From positions 124,001 through 188,000 of the forward strand of contig CAWGEA010000004.1 of NCBI GenBank assembly GCA_963821495.1: 64,000 bases of DNA. Reading direction: 5' to 3'. Source of the DNA: AC-32 sp963821495. Lineage in GTDB: Bacteria; Actinomycetota; Thermoleophilia; Gaiellales; Gaiellaceae. Position 1 is the stretch's first letter; each line of letters begins with the position of its first letter. The notes beneath the pieces are model-generated. The model was not told the DNA's origin. It was given only the letters and a program-made list of their open reading frames with translations, and did not search any database. Below are positions 58,666 through 64,000 of the stretch, piece by piece. The position numbers and the translations under genes are program-made.

Positions 58666-60411
58666 ATGGAGGCTGCGCCCTTCACGACCCGGCCGGAGCT
58701 GCGCGGCACCTTCGGCATGGTGGCCTCGACGCATTGGCTCGCCTCGGCCGCAGGCATGGGGATCCTGGAGCGCGGAGGCAACGCCTTCGACGCGGCCGTC
58801 GCGGCGGGGTTCGTCCTGCAGGTCGTCGAGCCGCACCTGAACGGCCCCGGCGGCGAGGTTCCGGTCCTCCTCTACAGCGCGGGCCGGGATGAGGTGCTCG
58901 TCGTGGACGGCCAGGGCCCCGCACCCGCTGCGGCGTCGACCGGGCGCTTCCGCGAGCTCGGGCTCGAGCTCGTCCCCGGTAGCGGGCTGCTCGCCGCCTG
59001 CGTCCCGGGCGCGTTCGACGCCTGGCTGCTGCTCCTGCGCGACTTCGGCACGCTCTCGCTCGCCGAGGTGCTCGAGCCGGCGCTCGGCTACGCAGAGAGC
59101 GGCTATCCGCTCGTGCCGGGCATTTGCCGCTCGATCGCCTCGATGGAGGACCTCTTCCGCACGGAGTGGCCCGAGTCGGCGCGGCTCTACCTGCCGGTTC
59201 CCGAGCCGGGCAGCCTCTTCCACAATCGCGACCTGGCCGCCACGTACCGCCGGGTGCTCGCGGAAGCCGGCGGCGGCGACCGCGAGCGGCAGATCGACCG
59301 CGCCCGGGACGCGTTCTATCGCGGCTTCGTCGCTCAGGCGATCGCGGACTACCTCGACCGCGCCGAAGCGATGGACAGCTCCGGCCGGCGCCACCGCGGC
59401 CTGCTCTCGGGCGACGACCTGGCCTCGTGGCAGGCATCGCTCGAGCCGGCCGTCGAGCGATCGTACCGCGGTTGGCGGGTTTGCAAGACCGGCCCCTGGG
59501 GCCAGGGGCCCGTCTTCCTGCAGCAGCTCGCGCTGCTCGAAGGCTTCGATCTCGACTCGCTCGACCGCAACGGCGCCGAGTTCGTCCACACCGTCGCCGA
59601 GTGCGCGAAGCTCGCATTCGCCGACCGTGAGGCCTGGTACGGCGACCCGGCCTTCGTCCACGTCCCGCTCGAAGAGCTCCTGGGCCCGGCCTACGCGGGG
59701 AAGCGGCGGGCGCTCGTCGGCGACGAGGCCTCGGCCGAGCTGCGGCCCGGCAGCCCGGGAGGGCGCGAGCCCCGGCTCCCCAACGTTGCGGACGCACCCA
59801 CCGAAGGTCCCGGGATCGGCGAGCCGACACGCGGCGACACCTGCCACTTGGACGTCGTCGACCGCTACGGAAACGCGGTCTCGGCGACGCCCAGCGGCGG
59901 CTGGCTGCACGGCTCGCCGGTGATCCCCGGCCTCGGCTTCTGCCTCGGCACGCGGGCGCAGATGTTCTGGCTCGAGGAAGGGTTGCCGAGCTCGCTCGAG
60001 CCGCGGAAGCGGCCGCGGACGACGCTCTCTCCCACGCTCGCGTTGCGCGACGGCGCGATCCTGGCCTTCGGCACTCCGGGCGGCGACCAGCAGGACCAGT
60101 GGTCGCTCGTCTTCTTCCTCTCGCTCGTCCACTTCGGGCTGAACGCGCAGGAGGCGATCGACGCGTCCATGTTCCACACCGAGCACTTCCCGGAGTCGTT
60201 CTACCCCCGTGGTGCCCGTCCGCGGACGCTCCAGCTCGAGAGCCGCTTCGAGCCGAAGGTGATGGCAGAGCTCCGACGGCGCGGCCATCTGGTCGAGCCG
60301 CAGGACCCGTGGTCGCTCGGCCGCCTCAGCGCCGCGGGCCGCGGCGCCGACAGCGTCCTGCACGCCGCCGCCAACCCGCGCGGCATGCAGGGCTACGCTG
60401 TCGGCCGCTAG
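58666..60411 (+). CDS. Gamma-glutamyltransferase family protein (N-terminal nucleophile hydrolase)
   Basis: A 581-residue Ntn-hydrolase precursor. GMVASTHWLASAAGMGILER and GGNAFDAAVAAGFVLQVVEP match the large subunit. The self-cleavage site and nucleophile Thr is in RGDTCHLDVVDRYGNAV (near residue 391), followed by the SPTLALRDGAILAFGTPGGD substrate loop. There is no signal peptide, unlike the periplasmic E. coli enzyme, so it may be a cytoplasmic cephalosporin-acylase-like or gamma-glutamyl hydrolase member. ATG 58666. Confidence 0.95.
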   Translation: MEAAPFTTRPELRGTFGMVASTHWLASAAGMGILERGGNAFDAAVAAGFVLQVVEPHLNGPGGEVPVLLYSAGRDEVLVVDGQGPAPAAASTGRFRELGLELVPGSGLLAACVPGAFDAWLLLLRDFGTLSLAEVLEPALGYAESGYPLVPGICRSIASMEDLFRTEWPESARLYLPVPEPGSLFHNRDLAATYRRVLAEAGGGDRERQIDRARDAFYRGFVAQAIADYLDRAEAMDSSGRRHRGLLSGDDLASWQASLEPAVERSYRGWRVCKTGPWGQGPVFLQQLALLEGFDLDSLDRNGAEFVHTVAECAKLAFADREAWYGDPAFVHVPLEELLGPAYAGKRRALVGDEASAELRPGSPGGREPRLPNVADAPTEGPGIGEPTRGDTCHLDVVDRYGNAVSATPSGGWLHGSPVIPGLGFCLGTRAQMFWLEEGLPSSLEPRKRPRTTLSPTLALRDGAILAFGTPGGDQQDQWSLVFFLSLVHFGLNAQEAIDASMFHTEHFPESFYPRGARPRTLQLESRFEPKVMAELRRRGHLVEPQDPWSLGRLSAAGRGADSVLHAAANPRGMQGYAVGR

Positions 60412-60420
60412 GCCCGCGCG

Positions 60421-60795
60421 CTACGACTGGTCGTTGACGACGCCGATCAGATGGCCCTCCGGGTCGGTGAACTGACCCAGGGTGACCATGCCCATGATCT
60501 CCTCGGGCCCCATCACGCGCTTGCCGCCGAGCTCCTCGGCCTTCTGCAGCGCAGCTTCGACGTCGGGAACCGCGACGTAGAAGGTGACGTGGCCCTCGTA
60601 GCCGTCCGGGCCCTGGCCGACGCCACCGCCGATCCCGGTGTCGCCGCCCGACGACTCGTTGTCCTTGGCGTCGACCATCCCGTACTTCATCGGGTTGTCG
60701 GCGTTGACGTTCCAACCGAAGAGGTCGGAGTAGTACTGGTGCAGCCTCTCGCCGTCCTTGCCGACGACCTCGAAATGCACGACCGGCTGTCCCAT
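60421..60795 (-). CDS. VOC (glyoxalase/bleomycin-resistance fold) family protein
   Basis: A 124-residue VOC protein. VVHFEVVGKDGERLHQYYSD and LFGWNVN open the domain; the second half has GHVTFYVAVPDVEAALQKAE and GQFTDPEGHLIGVV with the metal-ligand-like His and Glu positions. AAAGGAG lies 5 bases before ATG 60795. Substrate unknown. Confidence 0.94.
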   Translation of the reverse strand: MGQPVVHFEVVGKDGERLHQYYSDLFGWNVNADNPMKYGMVDAKDNESSGGDTGIGGGVGQGPDGYEGHVTFYVAVPDVEAALQKAEELGGKRVMGPEEIMGMVTLGQFTDPEGHLIGVVNDQS

Positions 60796-60830
60796 CTCTT
60801 CTCCTTTCGCCGTAGGGGTCGTACGGTAAG

Positions 60831-61241
60831 ACGACGAACGGGAGGAAAGTCCATCGACAGGCCGCGGCGCTCGCGGCGTTGGTGCTGCTCGGCGGCTGCG
60901 GCGGCTCCGGCTCGCCCGTGAAGCCGGTGCTCCAGGACGGAGTGGCCGCGATCCGCGAGACGCACGACTACGAGGCGCTGCGGGCGAAGCTGCGGCGCGT
61001 GATCGCACGCCTGCGGGCGACGGACGACGGCCGGGCACGGCGGCTCGCCCTGAGCGGCTTCGAGGCGACGCTGCGCGGCGTGCAGAGCCGGATCGACTTC
61101 GTGGAGAACGATCGCGGCAACATCGACGCCGCGACCAGGGACACGCTGCGCGCCGACGCGGGGCTGCGAGAGGGCGCCCGGCTGCTGCGGGCCGCGGGGA
61201 GGCTGCTCGACGTGCGCGTGGGCTCGCTGGGCGGCTACTGA
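60831..61241 (+). CDS. Small lipoprotein of unknown function
   Basis: The protein shows a lipobox LLGGCGG preceded by RQAAALAALVLLGG, a proper lipoprotein signal peptide, then a helical mature part (YEALRAKLRRVIARLRATDD, FEATLRGVQSRIDFVENDRG). Canonical starts TTG 60879 and GTG 60882 would leave only a few residues before the Cys. In frame upstream there is ACG at 60831 and 60834 (22-residue signal) and GTC at 60849 just after GGGAGGAAA. The start is thus unresolved. The mature part looks all-helical; family not recognised. Confidence 0.65.
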   Translation, partial: TTNGRKVHRQAAALAALVLLGGCGGSGSPVKPVLQDGVAAIRETHDYEALRAKLRRVIARLRATDDGRARRLALSGFEATLRGVQSRIDFVENDRGNIDAATRDTLRADAGLREGARLLRAAGRLLDVRVGSLGGY

Positions 61242-61246
61242 GAAGA

Positions 61247-61272
61247 CGAGAGGGGCCAGACGGCCCCTCTCG
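61247..61272. terminator. Bidirectional terminator
   Basis: CGAGAGGGGCC-AGAC-GGCCCCTCTCG, perfect 11-bp stem with a 4-base loop, between two converging genes. Confidence 0.85.
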
Positions 61273-61291
61273 AGCGGTCGTCAGCGTCTGT

Positions 61292-61948
61292 TCAAACCGC
61301 CGCGCACTGGCCCTTCTTGGCGCCGGTGACGTGGTTGAGGTTGCCCTCGGAGTCGCCGACCTGCGGGGCCGGCGAGTTGCCGTAGCAGCTCAGGATCCCG
61401 TGGATCGTGTTCGTGACGTACTCGTTCCCGTCGGGATCGACGAGCACGTTGCCGCTCAGGTTGACGGCGCCGTTGACGTGGTTGCGAATGAAGCCGAACC
61501 AGAAGCCGTCGTAGCCGGTGATGCTGACGCCGCCGTTGATGAGGTTGTCCTCGATCGCGTTCCAGGTGATGTCGAACGGACCGCCGAACGGGCCGGAGCC
61601 GCCACGCGACTCGACGCCGCCGTTGATCGTCATGAAGTGGATCTGCAGGTTCGCGGGGTTGGTCGCGTGCACGCCGCCGCTGATCGTGCCGTTGTCGCCC
61701 GGAGCCTCTTCGCTGCCGAGCACGAACGTCGCGCCGGGCTGCACGTAGAGGCCACCGCCGATCGTGACCCCGCCGTCGCTGAAGCAGCTCGCGCCGGCCG
61801 GGACGACGACGCGCCCGTAGCTGCCGGGTGCGAGGAAGTCGGTACACGTGGTTGCGTTCGCAGCGGCGGCTCCCTTGGCGGAGACGCCGACCACCAGAGC
61901 CGCAGCCACGACGACGAACGCGGCCAGAGCCGCTTTGAGGCCTTTCAC
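61292..61948 (-). CDS. Secreted beta-helix-like protein
   Basis: A 218-residue exported protein: signal peptide LKAALAAFVVVAAALVVGVS. The mature part repeats a turn of roughly 15-25 residues with Gly-Gly-Val (SDGGVTIGGGLYVQPG, NGTISGGVHATNPAN, MTINGGVESRGG, NLINGGVSITGYDG, HVNGAVNLSGN), the look of a right-handed beta-helix. It has about four Cys. Function unknown; surface or adhesion role is possible. Confidence 0.85.
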   Translation of the reverse strand: MKGLKAALAAFVVVAAALVVGVSAKGAAAANATTCTDFLAPGSYGRVVVPAGASCFSDGGVTIGGGLYVQPGATFVLGSEEAPGDNGTISGGVHATNPANLQIHFMTINGGVESRGGSGPFGGPFDITWNAIEDNLINGGVSITGYDGFWFGFIRNHVNGAVNLSGNVLVDPDGNEYVTNTIHGILSCYGNSPAPQVGDSEGNLNHVTGAKKGQCAAV

Positions 61949-62040
61949 TTGCTCTCCCCTCGTCTCGTGGTTTGGTGCAGCGGCGAATCTACGGCAACGG
62001 CACCTTCGAGGAGACGAGAGGCGTTGCGATCCTCGTTCGG

Positions 62041-62235
62041 CTAGGCGCTGCGCGGCGCGCTCGTCGCGCGGGCGCCGGCCCAGACCGCGAGCCCCGCGCC
62101 CCCGGCGGCGAAGACGGCCGCGAGCCCGTCGCGCGCGTCGAAGAACGCGAGGAAGGCGAAGACGAACGCACCGGCGCTGCCGGCGAACGCCAACAGCACC
62201 GCGAGCAGGTCGAGGAACGTCGGCGCGCGTCTCAC
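62041..62235 (-). CDS. Small two-helix membrane protein
   Basis: A 64-residue protein from GTG 62235 with two hydrophobic segments (LDLLAVLLAFAGSAGAFVFA and LAAVFAAGGAGLAVWAGA) joined by a charged turn. No family recognised and no strong ribosome binding site. Confidence 0.6.
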   Translation of the reverse strand: MRRAPTFLDLLAVLLAFAGSAGAFVFAFLAFFDARDGLAAVFAAGGAGLAVWAGARATSAPRSA

Positions 62236-62274
62236 GCCCTTCAGGCTAGCGCGCCAAATGGCCTCCTGCGCCGG

Positions 62275-62955
62275 TCACGCGTCGTACTCGTCACGCCGCC
62301 GGACCCAGAACTGCCGGAAGCCCGTCGCGGGCTCGTCGCGGCCCCTCGGCACGAGGTCGAGGAAGTTGTAGGCGGCGTTCAGGAGGTCGATCCCGCGCGC
62401 GTAGGCCGAGTACGTGTGGAACACGCCCCGTTCGTCCTGCGCGAAGACGCTGACCCCCTCGCGCTCCCCCTCGCCCGTGTGCTGGGTGTAGTTGTACTCG
62501 CCGCCGCCGGGCGGGAACGAGACGCCGAAGTCGTAGTTGAACTCGCTCCCGTGTGACGAGTACCACGGGAAGCTCCAGCCCATTCGCTCGCGGTAGGCGA
62601 GCAGCTGCTCGAGCGGCGCACGCGAGACCGCGACGAAGCTGACGTCGCGAGCCTTCAGGTGGACGACGTTGCGGTCGAAGCTGTCCGCCCAGAAGGAGCA
62701 AGAGCGGCAGCCCGCCTCGTCGTCCGGGCCGAACATGAAGTGGTACATGGCCAGCTGGCCGCACCCGTCGAAGAGGTCGGCGAGCGTGCGGCGGCCCTCG
62801 GGCCCCTCGAAGGCGTACTCCTTCCCGACCAGCTCCCAGGGCAGCTCGCGGCGCTTGCAGCCGAGCTCGTCGCGCAGGCGCGTGAACTGCTTCTCCTCGG
62901 CGAGCAGCGTCTCGCGCGCGGCGACCCACTCGTCGTGCGGGACTACCTCAGGCAT
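62275..62955 (-). CDS. DUF899 family thioredoxin-fold protein
   Basis: A 226-residue DUF899 protein. FTRLRDELGCKRRELPWELV, the peroxiredoxin-like LAMYHFMFGPDDEAGCRSCS with C-x-x-C, VSFVAVSRAPLEQLLAYRER and YSSHGSEFNYDFGVSF are diagnostic. Members are thought to be thiol-dependent redox proteins. ATG 62955 overlaps the SRPBCC stop by 8 bases, placing it in the ArsR-controlled operon. Confidence 0.94.
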   Translation of the reverse strand: MPEVVPHDEWVAARETLLAEEKQFTRLRDELGCKRRELPWELVGKEYAFEGPEGRRTLADLFDGCGQLAMYHFMFGPDDEAGCRSCSFWADSFDRNVVHLKARDVSFVAVSRAPLEQLLAYRERMGWSFPWYSSHGSEFNYDFGVSFPPGGGEYNYTQHTGEGEREGVSVFAQDERGVFHTYSAYARGIDLLNAAYNFLDLVPRGRDEPATGFRQFWVRRRDEYDA

Positions 62956-63352
62956 GAGCGATCCTCCTCTCCAGCGCTTCCACCCTGCCGGTCCAGCCCG
63001 CCTCGAGCAGGCGGCCCGGCCCGTCGGCGATCTCGCCCTCGTGCGTGAGCCTCAGGCGGGTGCCGTCGTCGTGCGGCGAGAGCTCGAACGTCACCGTCGT
63101 CGGCGGGGCGTGCTCGTCCACCGACCACGCCCACACCATCCGCCGCGGCGGCTCGAGCTCCGCCACCTCGGCGCGGACCCACCCGTCGGGCGACAGGTGC
63201 TGCGTCCTCATGCGGAAGCGCGTCCCGACGACCGGCTCGAACTCGGCCGTCTGCATCAGCCACTCCGAGATCGCCTCGCGGTCGGTCAGCGCCGCCCAGA
63301 CGGCCTCCACCGGGTGCGGCAGGACCTCCTCGACGACGACGTCGAGGTTCAC
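62948..63352 (-). CDS. SRPBCC (AHSA1-like) domain protein
   Basis: A 134-residue helix-grip protein. VVVEEVLPHPVEAVWAALTD, ISEWLMQTAEFEPVVGTRFR and VTFELSPHDDGTRLRLTHEG follow the AHSA1/CalC pattern. GTG start overlaps the ArsR stop as GTGA. An ArsR-SRPBCC pair is a common arrangement in actinobacteria; ligand unknown. Confidence 0.94.
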   Translation of the reverse strand: MNLDVVVEEVLPHPVEAVWAALTDREAISEWLMQTAEFEPVVGTRFRMRTQHLSPDGWVRAEVAELEPPRRMVWAWSVDEHAPPTTVTFELSPHDDGTRLRLTHEGEIADGPGRLLEAGWTGRVEALERRIAHA

Positions 63353-63669
63353 TGCGCGTCCAGGCGCCGTCGCAGGCGCGCGACCCGCTCTTGCCAGAAC
63401 CGCTCGTACTCGGCCGTCCAGTCGTGCACGACCCGCAGCGGCGCGGGCTCGAGGCTGTAGATCCGCTGCCGGCCCGCCGCGCGGCGGCCGACCGCCTCGG
63501 CGTCGAGCAGGACCTGCAGGTGCTGCGAGGCGAGCGAGTACGAGAGCCCCGCGCGCTCGGCCAGGGCGCCGACAGGCTGTTCTCCCTCGCGCAGGATGTC
63601 GAGCAGCGCGCGACGGTTCCCGTCGGAGATCGCGTGAAAGGCATCGGAGCTCGCAGCCGTCCGAGGCAC
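63349..63669 (-). CDS. ArsR family transcriptional regulator
   Basis: A 106-residue winged-helix repressor. The HTH is in ALAERAGLSYSLASQHLQVL followed by the wing GRRAAGRQRIYSLEP; the start AFHAISDGNRRALLDILREG is typical. No metal-binding Cys pair is present, so it is of the non-metal ArsR group that controls SRPBCC genes. GTG 63669 begins 7 bases after the -10 box, suggesting a leaderless transcript; TTG 63687 would overlap that box. Confidence 0.93.
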   Translation of the reverse strand: MPRTAASSDAFHAISDGNRRALLDILREGEQPVGALAERAGLSYSLASQHLQVLLDAEAVGRRAAGRQRIYSLEPAPLRVVHDWTAEYERFWQERVARLRRRLDAQ

Positions 63670-63676
63670 GGCTCGG

Positions 63677-63706
63677 ATCTTATTCAAGCGAATACTAAAA
63701 TGTCAA
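63677..63706 (-). promoter_or_regulatory. Promoter and likely autoregulatory operator of the ArsR operon
   Basis: Minus strand TTGACA (63706-63701), 18 bases, TAAGAT (63682-63677), then 7 bases to GTG. The dyad ATTC-AAGC-GAAT (63682-63693) overlaps the -10 and spacer, a good place for repressor binding. Confidence 0.65.
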
Positions 63707-63831
63707 ATGACGCCGACCTTACGACATCCGGCGAAGGACGGATCTCGTTCCTCCCGTTAAGCGTTCGTTGAGCGCGCAAACTCCCGGGCACGCGCCGCCG
63801 TACCTCCTCGCACATGGCTAAGGAGGCCAAC

Positions 63832-64000
63832 ATGACAAGGATCGGAACACTCCGCGGCTGGCTACTCGTCGCGATCGCTGTCGCCGCCGGGCTGACGGCC
63901 ACGCTGCTGCTCACGCGATCGGGCAACGCCAGCGGAGCGAAGACTCGCGCCGTCGTCAAGGTGGCGCAGAACGCGTCGCTCGGGAAGCGGATCCTGGTGA
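63832..64000 (+). CDS. Secreted-repeat (COG4315-like) protein, truncated by the window end
   Basis: The first 56 residues are visible. AAGGAGG lies 5 bases before ATG 63832 (ATG 63814 is in frame too). A signal peptide or anchor (GWLLVAIAVAAGLTATLLLT) is followed by AVVKVAQNASLGKRILV, the start of the repeat found in actinobacterial secreted lipoprotein-15-type proteins. Too short for certainty. Confidence 0.75.
   Translation, partial: MTRIGTLRGWLLVAIAVAAGLTATLLLTRSGNASGAKTRAVVKVAQNASLGKRILV

Overview
The window is high-GC DNA (roughly 70 percent) with dense, short-spaced genes, many GTG starts, 4-bp stop/start overlaps (ATGA, GTGA), a B12-dependent ribonucleotide reductase, a SoxR of the four-cysteine type, DUF6325/SHOCT proteins and two promoters placed 7 bases before a start codon (leaderless genes). 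This fits a deep-branching actinobacterium, most likely class Thermoleophilia (Gaiellales/Solirubrobacterales-like). That placement is an inference from gene content. No insertion sequence, prophage, CRISPR array or rRNA was seen; there is one tRNA (Thr, CGT).

Left third (1-15547, all minus strand): one long polycistron. It opens with a three-subunit molybdenum hydroxylase (FAD, 2Fe-2S and molybdopterin subunits plus a CoxG-like protein). It continues with an LLM flavin oxidoreductase, an M20 amidohydrolase-like protein, a fumarylacetoacetate-hydrolase-fold protein, an M24 protein, a phytoene-desaturase-like FAD oxidoreductase, a LeuA/homocitrate-synthase-like enzyme, a sugar-isomerase-like TIM barrel and a ketopantoate-reductase-like protein. 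It ends in a branched-chain-amino-acid-type ABC transporter (LivK, LivG, LivF; permeases not in view). This looks like an uptake-plus-degradation pathway for an N-containing, probably heterocyclic, substrate; I do not recognise it as a described pathway. A TTGCAG-18-TACGAT promoter sits 7 bases before its first ATG, and a CsoR-operator-like palindrome lies inside it.

Middle (15761-39021): small DUF6325/SHOCT genes, methyltransferases, tRNA-Thr, a cysteine-containing HTH regulator divergent from a NirK-like copper protein, a frameshifted beta-propeller gene, an aldo/keto reductase, holB-tmk, an NDP-sugar epimerase, CtaG and cytochrome c genes, an O-antigen-ligase-like membrane protein, a Rieske protein divergent from soxR with a SoxR box in a 19-bp promoter spacer, a large cyclase/ATPase/TPR regulator and an MMPL transporter.

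Right part (39266-64000): nrdJ followed by a two-gene cassette and a decayed copy of the nrdJ 3' end; NlpC/P60, glycosyltransferase and DUF genes; an S9 peptidase; a small-protein cluster with very strong ribosome binding sites; a cold-shock gene with a degenerate cold-shock paralogue; a multicopper oxidase carrying a metal-binding insertion; a gamma-glutamyltransferase; and an ArsR-SRPBCC-DUF899 operon with a visible promoter and operator.

Recurring oddities: three decayed gene fragments in intergenic space (cyclase, nrdJ, acylphosphatase), two single-base frameshifts, and at least four genes whose homologous N-terminus has no ATG/GTG/TTG but an ATC or ACG at the expected place.
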